From: Ichthyenterobacterium magnum
GTDB taxonomy: Bacteria; Bacteroidota; Bacteroidia; Flavobacteriales; Flavobacteriaceae
Length of the DNA stretch: 64,000 nt
Assembly: GCF_003610635.1 (NCBI RefSeq)
Contig: NZ_RAQJ01000006.1
Span: 1 to 64,000, forward strand
Direction of reading: 5' to 3'
Shown here: one piece after another, positions 35,917-45,125 of the stretch
Position numbering within the stretch: the first letter of the stretch is position 1
How the letters are laid out: every line of letters begins with the position of its first letter
The notes under the pieces: generated by a model
What the model was told of the DNA's origin: nothing
The model's input: only the letters and a program-made list of their open reading frames with translations
Database searches by the model: none
Translations under genes and position numbers: made by a program

Positions 35917-36645
35917 TTAATGCAATTTACTCTGCTTTTTAAAGATATAAAATGGCAAATAAATAAGCATAAAAAGTGGAATTACAATAATTTGCACTAC
36001 AATTATATAATATGGCCAATCGCCAAAATAATCTAATAACGACGCCGATTCCGGCTTTTTATTTAAGTAAAAATAATTAGCATCTAACATATAATTGGTA
36101 GCTATTATAATAAGCACATAAAATTGAAGTACAAAAAATGATTTAAAGACACTTTTAAACTTTGGTTTCATTTTAAAAACGAAAATCGCATAAAAAATGA
36201 TGATTAGAAGTCCTAAGTGGACTACCCAATATCTAAAATAATCGAAACTAGGAAAGCCTTCTGGAATATCTGGTGTTATGACACCTTGTAAAGTCCCTGA
36301 AATTATTAAGAATACTAAAACCTCAAACATCCAATACTTTCTATAGTATGTAAAAAGAGGAATCAGTAATGCTAACAGACTACATAAATATAAAGGTAAA
36401 TCTGTTTTTACATTATAATTGGTATTAAAGATTTGATACAAATGAAAACATACAACAGTTAGAGATACACCTATTGCAAACCAATGTAAATTTTTTTGTT
36501 GCTGGTCTAAGCTTTGAAGTTTTTTAGCTCTCCTAATAAACCAAATTGAGAATAAGGCTGCAACAATTATTGGTGTCAGATGTTCTAAACTACCAATGCT
36601 TACTCTTTGTAATAGAAAAAATCTAGAAATTGCTATCATCTGCAT
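35917..36645 (-). CDS. TIGR02206 / YwaF-like integral membrane protein
   Basis: A 242-residue protein with about seven hydrophobic segments. It has the family landmarks TDLPLYLCSLLALLIPL, LVFLIISGTLQGVITPDIPEGFPSFDYFRYWVVHLGLL and ATNYMLDANYFYLNKKPESASLLDYFGDWPYYI. An ATG two codons in (36639) is an equally good start. Function of the family is unknown. It follows folD by 26 bp on the same strand, so it is probably in the folD transcript. Confidence 0.87.
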   Translation of the reverse strand: MQMIAISRFFLLQRVSIGSLEHLTPIIVAALFSIWFIRRAKKLQSLDQQQKNLHWFAIGVSLTVVCFHLYQIFNTNYNVKTDLPLYLCSLLALLIPLFTYYRKYWMFEVLVFLIISGTLQGVITPDIPEGFPSFDYFRYWVVHLGLLIIIFYAIFVFKMKPKFKSVFKSFFVLQFYVLIIIATNYMLDANYFYLNKKPESASLLDYFGDWPYYIIVVQIIVIPLFMLIYLPFYIFKKQSKLH

Positions 36646-36671
36646 ATTGCAATATAGCTATTTATAAAAGA

Positions 36672-37547
36672 TTACATTCTTTGCTCACGTGCAAGTAATG
36701 TGTTTTTAAGTAGCATAGCAATAGTCATTGGTCCAACGCCACCTGGTACTGGAGTTATATAGCTTGCTTTTTTACTTACAGCATCAAAATCTACGTCTCC
36801 AGTAATAATATATCCTTTAGGAGATGTTTCGTCTGGAACTCTCGTAATACCAACATCTATAATTATAACATCATCTTTTACCATTTCTGCTTTTAAGAAA
36901 TTTGGTACTCCAAGAGCCGAAATTATGATATCTGCTTGCGACGTAATTTGAGTAATATTTTTTGTGTGACTATGGGTTAAAGTGACTGTTGAATTTCCCG
37001 GAAACCCTTTTCTTCCCATTAAAATACTCATTGGTCGTCCAACGATGTGGCTTCTTCCTATAACTACTGTATGTTTTCCTTTGGTTTCCACACCATAACG
37101 ATCTAAAAGTTCTAAAATACCAAAAGGTGTAGCAGGAATAAATGTACTCATATCTAATGCCATTTTTCCGAAGTTTTCAGGGTGAAAACCATCTACATCT
37201 TTACTTGGGTCTACAGCCATTAATACTTTTTGCGTATTTATTTGTGGTGGCAATGGTAACTGAATGATAAATCCGTCTATATTATCATCTACATTTAATT
37301 CTTCAATTTTATCTAACAATTCTATCTCACTAGTTGTATTAGACAAACGCACCATTGTAGACTCAAAACCAACGCGTTCGCAAGCACGTACTTTACTAGC
37401 AACATAGGTTAAACTTGCACCATCATTACCAACAATTACTGCAGCAAGATGTGGCACTTTTTCGCCTTTAGCTTTCATTTTTTTGACTTGTTCGGTAATT
37501 TCATCTTTAATGTCATTACTTACTTTTTTTCCGTCTAAAATTGTCAT
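36672..37547 (-). CDS. folD: Methylenetetrahydrofolate dehydrogenase / cyclohydrolase
   Basis: Bifunctional cytoplasmic enzyme interconverting 5,10-methylene-THF and 10-formyl-THF. The 291 residues show LAAVIVGNDGASLTYVASKVRACERVG (with the catalytic Lys in the YxxxK segment), GFIIQLPLPPQI, DVDGFHPENFGKM, the NADP loop VIGRSHIVGRPMSILMG and the C-terminal TPVPGGVGPMTIAMLLKNTL. It lies after ffh on the same strand, but a terminator sits at the end of ffh, so it likely has its own promoter; no clear TAnnTTTG box was seen. Confidence 0.98.
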   Translation of the reverse strand: MTILDGKKVSNDIKDEITEQVKKMKAKGEKVPHLAAVIVGNDGASLTYVASKVRACERVGFESTMVRLSNTTSEIELLDKIEELNVDDNIDGFIIQLPLPPQINTQKVLMAVDPSKDVDGFHPENFGKMALDMSTFIPATPFGILELLDRYGVETKGKHTVVIGRSHIVGRPMSILMGRKGFPGNSTVTLTHSHTKNITQITSQADIIISALGVPNFLKAEMVKDDVIIIDVGITRVPDETSPKGYIITGDVDFDAVSKKASYITPVPGGVGPMTIAMLLKNTLLAREQRM

Positions 37548-37571
37548 GGTTTTGTATTGTGTTGTTAGTAT

Positions 37572-37602
37572 AAATAAAAAAGCATGAGATTTTATCTCAT
37601 GC
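37572..37602 (-). terminator. Intrinsic terminator overlapping the ffh stop codon
   Basis: gcatgaga (37582-37589) pairs with tctcatgc (37595-37602) across a 5-nt loop, and on the minus strand the stem is followed by TTTTTTATTTA. The loop contains the ffh TAA stop (37594-37592), so the upstream arm is formed by the last codons of ffh. Confidence 0.85.
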
Positions 37603-38920
37603 CTTTCATAGCTTGCATCATTGCTTTTCCTTTTCCGCCTTGCATCATCTTCATCATTTTGCTCATTTGGTTAAATTGTTTTAGAAGTTGATTTACTTCT
37701 TGAACCGAAGTTCCTGAACCTTTACCAATTCGCTTTTTTCTGCTTGCGTTTATAATTGAAGGATTTGTTCTTTCTGAAGGTGTCATTGAATGAATAATTG
37801 CTTCAATACCTTTAAAAGCATCGTCATCTATATCGACATCTTTTAACATTTTTCCAGCTCCAGGAATCATGCCCATAAGGTCTTTCATGTTTCCCATTTT
37901 CTTGATTTGTTGAATCTGTTTTAAAAAATCATCAAATCCAAACTGGTTTTTGGCTATCTTTTTTTGAAGCTTTCTAGCTTCTTCTTCATCAAACTGTTCT
38001 TGAGCTCTTTCTACAAGAGATACAACATCTCCCATCCCAAGAATACGATCTGCCATACGTGACGGATAAAAGACATCTATTGCCTCCATCTTTTCACCAG
38101 TACCAATAAATTTAATTGGTTTATTTACAACAGATTTAATTGAGATTGCTGCTCCACCACGTGTATCACCATCTAATTTTGTTAAAATAACACCATCAAA
38201 ATTTAAGATATCATTAAAGGCTTTTGCTGTATTTACAGCATCTTGACCTGTCATAGAATCCACAACAAATAATGTTTCTTGTGGTTGAATTGCTTTATGA
38301 ACGTTAGATATTTCGTCCATCATGGCTTGATCAACAGCTAAACGACCTGCTGTATCAATAATCACTACATTATGACCATTAGCTTTTGCGTGAGCAATAC
38401 CAGCTTGTGCAATAGCTACAGGATCATTATTACCTTTATCACTATAAACCTCGACATTAATTTGTTCTCCAACAATATGCAATTGATCAATTGCTGCAGG
38501 ACGATACACATCACAGGCAACTAATAAAGGTTTTTTTGTTTTTTTATTTTTAAGATAATTAGCAAGTTTACCAGAAAAGGTTGTTTTACCAGAACCTTGC
38601 AAACCTGACATTAATATGACACTTGGTGTACCAGAAAGATTAATGCCTTCTGCATCTCCTCCCATAAGCTCTGTAAGTTCGTCTTTAACAATCTTAACCA
38701 TTAATTGTCCTGGCTGTAAGGTTGTTAATACGTTTTGACCAAGTGCTTTTTCTTTTACTTTATTAGTAAACTGCTTGGCAATTTTAAAGTTAACATCGGC
38801 ATCTAAAAGCGCTCTACGTACTTCTTTTAAAGTTTCTGCAACATTAACTTCTGTTATGCTACCATGTCCTTTTAATACATGTAGGGCTTTATCTAACTTA
38901 TCACTTAAATTATTAAACAT
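37592..38920 (-). CDS. ffh: Signal recognition particle protein Ffh
   Basis: GTPase that delivers nascent membrane proteins to FtsY and the Sec translocon. The 442 residues comprise the N domain (LSDKLDKALHVLKGHGSITE), the G domain with P-loop GLQGSGKTTF near 107-116, DVYRPAAIDQL, DTAGRLAVDQ, TKLDGDTRGGAAIS, and the methionine-rich M domain (MGNMKDLMGMIPGAGKMLKDV...KMMKMMQGGKGKAMMQAMKGMR). Length and order are standard. A TAnnTTTG box lies upstream and a terminator overlaps its stop. Confidence 0.98.
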   Translation of the reverse strand: MFNNLSDKLDKALHVLKGHGSITEVNVAETLKEVRRALLDADVNFKIAKQFTNKVKEKALGQNVLTTLQPGQLMVKIVKDELTELMGGDAEGINLSGTPSVILMSGLQGSGKTTFSGKLANYLKNKKTKKPLLVACDVYRPAAIDQLHIVGEQINVEVYSDKGNNDPVAIAQAGIAHAKANGHNVVIIDTAGRLAVDQAMMDEISNVHKAIQPQETLFVVDSMTGQDAVNTAKAFNDILNFDGVILTKLDGDTRGGAAISIKSVVNKPIKFIGTGEKMEAIDVFYPSRMADRILGMGDVVSLVERAQEQFDEEEARKLQKKIAKNQFGFDDFLKQIQQIKKMGNMKDLMGMIPGAGKMLKDVDIDDDAFKGIEAIIHSMTPSERTNPSIINASRKKRIGKGSGTSVQEVNQLLKQFNQMSKMMKMMQGGKGKAMMQAMKGMR

Positions 38921-38945
38921 ATTTTAATTTAAATTTTGAAAGTTG

Positions 38946-38953
38946 CAAAGTTA
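38946..38953 (-). promoter_or_regulatory. -7 element for ffh
   Basis: TAACTTTG on the minus strand, 25 nt before the ATG at 38920. The predicted leader is about 20 nt. No clear -33 element. Confidence 0.5.
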
Positions 38954-39001
38954 AAGAATTGTGATGTATTTATAAAGTTAAGTCTCATAAATTAAAGCAT
39001 A

Positions 39002-39036
39002 AAAAAAGGGTTGCTATGGCAAAGCAACCCTTTTTT
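39002..39036 (-). terminator. Intrinsic terminator of the repeat lipoprotein gene
   Basis: aaaaaagggttgct (39002-39015) pairs with agcaaccctttttt (39023-39036) across a 7-nt loop. On the minus strand a T-run follows the stem. It lies about 50 bp past the lipoprotein stop at 39084. Confidence 0.9.
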
Positions 39037-39083
39037 AACCAACTAAAAACTAAAACTAAAACTAGCGGTTCAGTTTTAATGAA

Positions 39084-41180
39084 TTAATTACAATCTCTCT
39101 CTAAGACCATGATATCATTATTTCTGTGTAATTCAAATCTATCTTCTTCGCATTCTACAACTAACCAATTACCTGTTATAGCTTGTATGTTTGCACCTGC
39201 TACATTTGAAAACTCTACAATAACACCATCATTAGATTGTGATGTAGACCAAAATGCATCAATTGTTTCTGTAGCTGTATAAATTACGACGATACCTGAA
39301 TTGGTTTCGAAATCTAAATTATACATTATAAAATCATCACTTCCGTTGTAGTTTACAATATTCCAAATGCAATCGTATAAAAAGGCGTCAACATCTGTTT
39401 CACTACAACTTGTGTTACAATTTTCTGCTATTAATTGTATTTCAAAAATTCCAACTGCATCACCTATTTCAACTCTTACATAAATAGTTTGAGGGTTTGT
39501 AGTATTTGTATATGCTTCTGGATTAGGTATTGGATTTACATAAATTTGAGCATCTTGCAATGTTTCATAATAGGTTACAACATCTGCTTCAGGTGTACAA
39601 TTAGCATAAGCTACAGTAAGATTAAATAGGGCATGACCATCGTTATTATCGCTACAAGCAACTAGTTCTGCGTTAAAACTTTCAAAGCATTCAAAAGGGT
39701 TTGTTGTAACTTCTACTTCACATTCGCAATTTGCATTAATAACACCTTGTTGATTTTCGACATAACAAACATCGCCTATATTAGCTTGTAAGTTTTCACA
39801 ATCATACATAGCAACATTACAATCTCTTTCAAAAACCAAATGGTTAGCTTCGTTATGCATTTCTATTCTATCTTCTCTACACTCAACAACCAACCAATCT
39901 AATGAAATTACATTATAAGGTTCTGGTAGATCTAGGGCAACAAAAACACCTGATCCTGTTAAAATTACTGACCATGTTCCTGTTAATTGTTCGCTTGATT
40001 GAGGATTAGTAATAACGACAATACCATCTTGAGTAAACTCAAAAGTATCTGCTATTATATTATCATATAAGTTTGTACCTGCATACCAAATACATTCTTG
40101 TAAATACGCGCTAATTTCTTGTGCGCTACAATCGATATCGTCTTCACACTCTTTTTCTAATACAATTGTAGTTGTGTTTCCTTCAGTTTCTCTAATAAGT
40201 TCAAATCTATCATCATCACATTCAACTACAATCCAACTTCCTTCTAAATCTTCAGAAAAAGCAGTTAAGTTACTAATTACCAATTCTGGATAACCGTTGG
40301 CACTTAAAGATGTTTCCCAGTTTCCGCCTATAGCAACTGTTGTATCACCATTGATGATTTGAAAAGTTCCGTTTTCATTAAAATGGAATTCATACTCTAA
40401 ATAATTATCATCTCCATTAAAAGAAACTAAGCTCCAAAAACACTCTTGCAAATACATTGAAAGCTCATCTTCAGTACAATCATTTTCTTGTATTTCGCAA
40501 TCGTCTTCTGCTTCATTAATAGCAGTTTCAAGCTCTTGATTATTATTTACTTCTAATGTTTCTCCATTTGCATAAACTAATGTTACTGGAAAGTTTAAAC
40601 TTGCTAATACTACGCCATCATTATCATCATCTAATCCGTTTAAAAAAGTATATAAGGCTTCGTCATTTTCAATAGTGATTGTATCAATAATTTGAAATTC
40701 AGAATCGTAAATAGAAAATGAAATTGGATACTGAAAATCGACACATTCTATCACTTCTACTTCTTCTGAGCAATCTTCAATAAAAACGTTTAATTGCTCT
40801 TCATTTTCAATAACAACTTCTGTATAGTCATTTAAAATTATAGTAATAGGAAACAAAAATTCTAGAGTATCTACATCATTTTCAAATTCATTATATAATG
40901 CTTCAATAAGTTGTAAGTCTTCTAGTGTACTAATTGTAATTGTTATACCATTAACGACTATGGTTACTGGTAAGTTAATTGCTAAACAATTAGCATTGTC
41001 TAATACATCATCAAGTGAACCATCGTTTGCAGATGCATAAAGCATTAGTTCTGTTAATGCAGAGTTAGCAACAATAATTTCTTGCTCGTTTGGATTATCG
41101 TTAAATACAGCTTCATCTTCACACGAAGTAAAAATAAAAAGGGCAAAAAAGGTAAGTAGGTAAATTAATTTCGTTTTCAT
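39084..41180 (-). CDS. Repeat-built surface lipoprotein (698 aa), unknown function
   Basis: Lipoprotein signal ending FTSC (Cys20) followed by the acidic EDEAVFND, the sort of post-Cys sequence seen on surface-exposed Bacteroidota lipoproteins. Residues ~60-230 hold four repeats of the form FPVTIVVNG...I...LEDLQ. Three longer C-type repeats (about 240-335, 350-460 and 590-698) share L..YLQECFW...FNGDD...F.F...G...I......GTW........V.........I.G.WLVVECEDDRFEL. Between the second and third is an SprB-like module (VTYYETLQDAQIYVNPIPNP). It is transcribed divergently from an ECF sigma/FecR/TonB-receptor set, 95 bp away. I know no named family; a partner or target of that system is conjecture. Confidence 0.85.
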   Translation of the reverse strand: MKTKLIYLLTFFALFIFTSCEDEAVFNDNPNEQEIIVANSALTELMLYASANDGSLDDVLDNANCLAINLPVTIVVNGITITISTLEDLQLIEALYNEFENDVDTLEFLFPITIILNDYTEVVIENEEQLNVFIEDCSEEVEVIECVDFQYPISFSIYDSEFQIIDTITIENDEALYTFLNGLDDDNDGVVLASLNFPVTLVYANGETLEVNNNQELETAINEAEDDCEIQENDCTEDELSMYLQECFWSLVSFNGDDNYLEYEFHFNENGTFQIINGDTTVAIGGNWETSLSANGYPELVISNLTAFSEDLEGSWIVVECDDDRFELIRETEGNTTTIVLEKECEDDIDCSAQEISAYLQECIWYAGTNLYDNIIADTFEFTQDGIVVITNPQSSEQLTGTWSVILTGSGVFVALDLPEPYNVISLDWLVVECREDRIEMHNEANHLVFERDCNVAMYDCENLQANIGDVCYVENQQGVINANCECEVEVTTNPFECFESFNAELVACSDNNDGHALFNLTVAYANCTPEADVVTYYETLQDAQIYVNPIPNPEAYTNTTNPQTIYVRVEIGDAVGIFEIQLIAENCNTSCSETDVDAFLYDCIWNIVNYNGSDDFIMYNLDFETNSGIVVIYTATETIDAFWSTSQSNDGVIVEFSNVAGANIQAITGNWLVVECEEDRFELHRNNDIMVLERDCN

Positions 41181-41275
41181 AATATTTGGGTTGTCAATTT
41201 ATTAATGAAACAATCAGAAATAAAAAACTCCTACCTTAGCCTCTAATTTTTTAACTTAGCCCCAAGTATTAAAAC

Positions 41276-41791
41276 ATGTCAAAACCTATAAAAGATAATA
41301 TATGTGAAGAACGGTTATTTTCATCGTTGTTTAACAAATACTCTAAAGATTTGCATGACTTTTTACATTATAAATTTGGAAGTCATTTAAATCCAAAAGA
41401 CAAAGTTCAAGAAGCATTTGTAAAACTTTGGCAAAACTGCAAAAAGATACCGCCAAATAAAGCAAAAAGTTTCTTGTTTACTGCAGCAAACAATCTAATG
41501 CTTAATGAGATAGCACATCAAAAAGTAGTCTATAGACATCAACAAACAAAACCTAAATCTTATACTAATGAAACACCTGAGTTTGTTTTACAAGAAAAGG
41601 AATACATGCAAAAACTAGAAAATGCTATAGCAAATCTAACCGAAGCACAGCGCGTTGCTTTTTTAATGAATCGTGTTGAAGGGAAACGCTTTAAGGAAAT
41701 TGCTCAGCTTTTAGATATCTCTACAAAAGCAGTAGAAAAACGTATTTATGGCGCCTTAAAAAAGCTTAGAAAAGATATAGAAAATCTATAA
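41276..41791 (+). CDS. ECF-type RNA polymerase sigma-70 factor
   Basis: A 171-residue sigma factor of the Bacteroidota FecI-like group. Region 2 is seen in FNKYSKDLHDFLHYKFGSHLNPKDKVQEAFVKLWQN and AKSFLFTAANNLMLNEIAHQK; region 4 in LENAIANLTEAQRVAFLMNRVEGKRFKEIAQLLDISTKAVEKRIYGALKKLRKDI. It is followed by a FecR-type anti-sigma gene (48 bp gap) and a TonB-dependent receptor, the order of cell-surface signalling systems. It is probably held by the FecR protein until the receptor engages ligand. Confidence 0.95.
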   Translation: MSKPIKDNICEERLFSSLFNKYSKDLHDFLHYKFGSHLNPKDKVQEAFVKLWQNCKKIPPNKAKSFLFTAANNLMLNEIAHQKVVYRHQQTKPKSYTNETPEFVLQEKEYMQKLENAIANLTEAQRVAFLMNRVEGKRFKEIAQLLDISTKAVEKRIYGALKKLRKDIENL

Positions 41792-41839
41792 GGGTAGGAA
41801 TTATCACGTATTAACTGTTATATAGATGTAATACATAAA

Positions 41840-42736
41840 ATGAAAAGAGAAGAACTCATACAAAAATGGTTAGACCATAGCTTAAATGCTGAGGAATTGG
41901 ATGCTTTTAAAAAGCTTGAAGATTATGATGCGTTAACCAAACTAGACACTAACTTAAAACATTTTAAAGCTTCAGACTATAACACAGAAGAAGCTTTAAG
42001 TAAGGTATTACATACTATAAAAACGCCACAAAAAGCATCTAATAATTGGATGCAAGCTGCAATTAAAATTGCTGCAATTTTTGTACTTTGTTTTGGTGCA
42101 TATTATTATACAACAACCTTAGACACATCGGTACAAACTTTAGTAGCTCAAAAACAAGTTATTGAATTACCAGATGCTTCTAGTGTAAACTTAAATGCTT
42201 TATCCACACTAACCTTTAATAAAAGTAGTTGGGATAAAAACAGAGAAGTTACACTTGATGGCGAAGCCTTTTTTAAAGTTGCTAAAGGCTCAAAATTTGA
42301 TGTAAAAACAGAAACAGGCACAGTAACCGTTTTAGGAACTCAGTTTAACATAAAACAACGTGACAACTATTTTGAAGTAATTTGCTACGAAGGTCTTGTT
42401 GGCGTTTTATATAAAAACAAACAAACCAAATTACATCCAGGAGACACCTTTTTAATAATAGATGGGAAATACATTGCAACAGAAAAAGAAAATCAATTAA
42501 ACCCTTCTTGGTTAAATAATCTAAGTCGTTTTAAAAGTTTGCCTTACAAAGAAGTTCTTAAAGAATTTGAGAGACAATACAATGTCTCAATTAAAATGCA
42601 AGGCATTGATGATTCACAATTATTTACAGGAAGTTTTACGCATAATAATATAGAAACTGCGTTAAAATCTATTACTTTACCTTTACATTTATCGTATAAT
42701 AAAACGGACCATACCATTACACTAAAGAGTGAGTAA
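41840..42736 (+). CDS. FecR family anti-sigma / sigma regulator
   Basis: A 298-residue protein spanning the inner membrane once. The cytoplasmic N-part (EELIQKWLDHSLNAEELDAFKKLEDY) should bind the sigma factor; the membrane segment is near residues 73-92 (AAIKIAAIFVLCFGAYYYT). The periplasmic FecR domain has IELPDASSVNLNALSTLTFNK, VTLDGEAFFKVAKGSKFDVKTETGTVTVLGTQFNI, and the C-terminal ~70 residues (FKSLPYKEVLKEFERQYNVSI) form the STN-like domain that contacts the receptor. Its last 8 bp overlap the receptor gene's GTG start, indicating translational coupling. Confidence 0.95.
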   Translation: MKREELIQKWLDHSLNAEELDAFKKLEDYDALTKLDTNLKHFKASDYNTEEALSKVLHTIKTPQKASNNWMQAAIKIAAIFVLCFGAYYYTTTLDTSVQTLVAQKQVIELPDASSVNLNALSTLTFNKSSWDKNREVTLDGEAFFKVAKGSKFDVKTETGTVTVLGTQFNIKQRDNYFEVICYEGLVGVLYKNKQTKLHPGDTFLIIDGKYIATEKENQLNPSWLNNLSRFKSLPYKEVLKEFERQYNVSIKMQGIDDSQLFTGSFTHNNIETALKSITLPLHLSYNKTDHTITLKSE

Positions 42737-45050
42737 AAAAGGTGTCTTATATCTTTTTGTTTTTTTATTTTTTTGTAATGTTTGTAGTGTTATCGCTCAA
42801 AACATTTCTAAAGAAAAACAACCTCTTGCCAAAATATTAAACTACATAGAAGGTAAATACAAAGTCAATTTCACCTATGTTGATCAAACCATAAAAGATA
42901 AAGAGTTACAGCTTCCTAAAGAATTTTTAACCCTTGCTGAATTAATTACTTTTTTAAAAAAAGAAACCAATTTAGATTTTATTCTTTTAGAAGACAATAA
43001 CATCGTTATATCAAAACGTATAAACCCATTAAGTAGTTTTATTACTCAAAAGCTGGAAGAAATAATAATTACTAATTATTTAACCAAAGGTATTTTTAAA
43101 AAGAGTGATGGGAAAATTGTTATTGAAACTGAAAAGTTTGGAATTTTACCTGGTCTTATAGAACCAGATATTTTACAAACCATACAAGCGCTTCCTGGTA
43201 TTTTGAGTGTTGATGAAACCGTATCAAATATTAATGTTAGAGGCGGAACACATGATCAAAATTTAATTCTTTGGGACGGAATTAAAATGCATCAATCTGG
43301 ACACTTTTTTGGCCTAGTATCTGCATTTAATCCTTATCTAACAAAATCTGTTAATGTATCTAAAAACGGAACTAGTGTTAAATACGGTGATGGTGTTTCT
43401 AGTGTTATAGATATTCAACAATCCAATAACTTAGACCAAGAAGCTAAAGCAGGAGCTGGTTTTAATCTAATTCATGCAGACGGATTTGCAAAAATTCCCT
43501 TAAACAATAAAACAGAACTGCAAGTTTCTGCTAGACGTTCTATTACAGACTTTATATTTACACCAACATACGATCAGTATTTACAACGCGTGTTTCAAGA
43601 CTCAGATTTTTCTAACAATCAACAAAGTACTAATAATATTGTTTCAAGCAACGAAGAGTTTTATTTTTACGATATAGCTACAAAATTTTTGTACGATATA
43701 ACAGATACAGACCAATTGCGTTTTAATTTTTTAACCATAAATAACAATCTGAGTTACGACCAAAAATCGATTGAGAACAATACAGATAATGTTTTTAAAA
43801 ATAAATTAATTCAAAACAATTTGGTCTCATCAATAGAATATTTAAAATACTGGAATAGCACTCTCACCACAACAGCTCAAGTCTATCTTTCTAATTACGA
43901 TTTAAATGCTACAAATTTTGATGTAATTAATGCGCAACGTTTAAATCAAGAAAACGAAGTAAAAGATTTAGGTATAAAAATTAATGCTACAAACCATGTA
44001 GACGAAAACCTAAAACTGCATGGTGGTTATCAATTTAACGAAGTTATTGTAAGCAATATTGAAGATGTAAATACACCTAGTTTTAGAAGTGTTGTAAAAG
44101 AAGTTAATAGAACCCATTCTATTTATGGTGAAGCCGAGTTTACATCTGCTAACAAAAACACTTATGCAAGAATTGGTATTAGAACAAATTATATTGAAAA
44201 ATTTTCTGAATTTTTTACAGAGCCAAGATTATCTGTTAGCCATAAATTAGACAACAATTTTAGACTAGAGTTTTTGGCTGAATTTAAAAGTCAAACAACG
44301 TCTCAAATTATTGATTTACAAAATGATTTTTTAGGTATAGAAAAACGCCGTTGGATACTCTCAAATAACGATGATGATGTTCCTATTATAAAAAGCCAAC
44401 AAGGTGCAGTTGGTATTCATTACAACAAAAACAAGTTATTAATTAGTGCCGAAGCTTTTATTAAAAATGTAGAAGGCATCACAACCAGAAGTCAAGGCTT
44501 TCAAAATCAGTTTCAATTTGTAAATGCTATAGGTAAGTATCAAGTAAAAGGAATTGATTTTTTAATTAATAAACAATTCAAAACCATAAGTACGTGGTTA
44601 AGTTATTCTTTCAGTAAAAACGATTACAAATTTGATAACTTAAACAATGGTAATTCTTTTGCAAATAACTTAGATATACGTCATGCACTAACCTTTGCAG
44701 GCACGTATACTTTAGATGATTTAAAATTAGCTCTTGGTGTAAATTGGCACTCTGGGAAACCAACTACAACGCCTTTAGAAAACCAAAACACTACAACTAA
44801 TCTCATTGAATACAACACTCCAAATAACGAACGTTTAAAAGATTATTTAAGAACCGATTTATCTGCTACTTACGAACTACAGTTTAGTAAAACTGTTGAT
44901 GCTTCAATTGGAGTTTCAATATGGAATCTTTTAGACAAAAAAAATAGTATCAATACTTACTATGTAACTGATGATGACAATACCATTAATAAGGTTGAAA
45001 ATCGCTCTTTAGGTATTACTCCAAATGTTAGTTTTAGAGTGAAATTTTAA
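42729..45050 (+). CDS. TonB-dependent receptor with N-terminal STN signalling domain
   Basis: A 773-residue outer-membrane receptor. It starts at GTG inside the fecR-like gene; the signal peptide is GVLYLFVFLFFCNVCSVIAQ. Residues ~30-95 are an STN domain (PLAKILNYIEGKYKVNFTYVD...LDFILLEDNNIVIS) as used to signal through FecR. The plug follows (LIEPDILQTIQALPGILSVDETVSNINVRGGTHDQNLILWDGIKM), then a 22-strand-type barrel ending SLGITPNVSFRVKF with terminal Phe. The usual carboxypeptidase-like regulatory domain is absent, and no SusD partner follows, so a non-glycan ligand such as a siderophore or peptide is plausible but unproven. Confidence 0.95.
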   Translation: MSKKGVLYLFVFLFFCNVCSVIAQNISKEKQPLAKILNYIEGKYKVNFTYVDQTIKDKELQLPKEFLTLAELITFLKKETNLDFILLEDNNIVISKRINPLSSFITQKLEEIIITNYLTKGIFKKSDGKIVIETEKFGILPGLIEPDILQTIQALPGILSVDETVSNINVRGGTHDQNLILWDGIKMHQSGHFFGLVSAFNPYLTKSVNVSKNGTSVKYGDGVSSVIDIQQSNNLDQEAKAGAGFNLIHADGFAKIPLNNKTELQVSARRSITDFIFTPTYDQYLQRVFQDSDFSNNQQSTNNIVSSNEEFYFYDIATKFLYDITDTDQLRFNFLTINNNLSYDQKSIENNTDNVFKNKLIQNNLVSSIEYLKYWNSTLTTTAQVYLSNYDLNATNFDVINAQRLNQENEVKDLGIKINATNHVDENLKLHGGYQFNEVIVSNIEDVNTPSFRSVVKEVNRTHSIYGEAEFTSANKNTYARIGIRTNYIEKFSEFFTEPRLSVSHKLDNNFRLEFLAEFKSQTTSQIIDLQNDFLGIEKRRWILSNNDDDVPIIKSQQGAVGIHYNKNKLLISAEAFIKNVEGITTRSQGFQNQFQFVNAIGKYQVKGIDFLINKQFKTISTWLSYSFSKNDYKFDNLNNGNSFANNLDIRHALTFAGTYTLDDLKLALGVNWHSGKPTTTPLENQNTTTNLIEYNTPNNERLKDYLRTDLSATYELQFSKTVDASIGVSIWNLLDKKNSINTYYVTDDDNTINKVENRSLGITPNVSFRVKF

Positions 45051-45069
45051 AATCAAAATGCTTTTGCGC

Positions 45070-45077
45070 TATATTTG
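45070..45077 (+). promoter_or_regulatory. -7 element for the PagL-like gene
   Basis: TATATTTG starts 20 bp past the receptor stop and about 50 nt before the GTG at 45126. It suggests the gene is transcribed separately from the sigma/FecR/receptor unit. Confidence 0.45.
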
Positions 45078-45125
45078 TAAAAATCAATCTTTGTACTGAC
45101 TACCAAACATTTCATACTAAAGCAT

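Noticed and set aside
4085-41240. A shared 15-mer (aaaaaactcctacct) upstream of folE and upstream of the ECF sigma gene
   Set aside because: At this length and AT content a pair of matches in 64 kb is expected by chance, and the positions relative to promoters differ.
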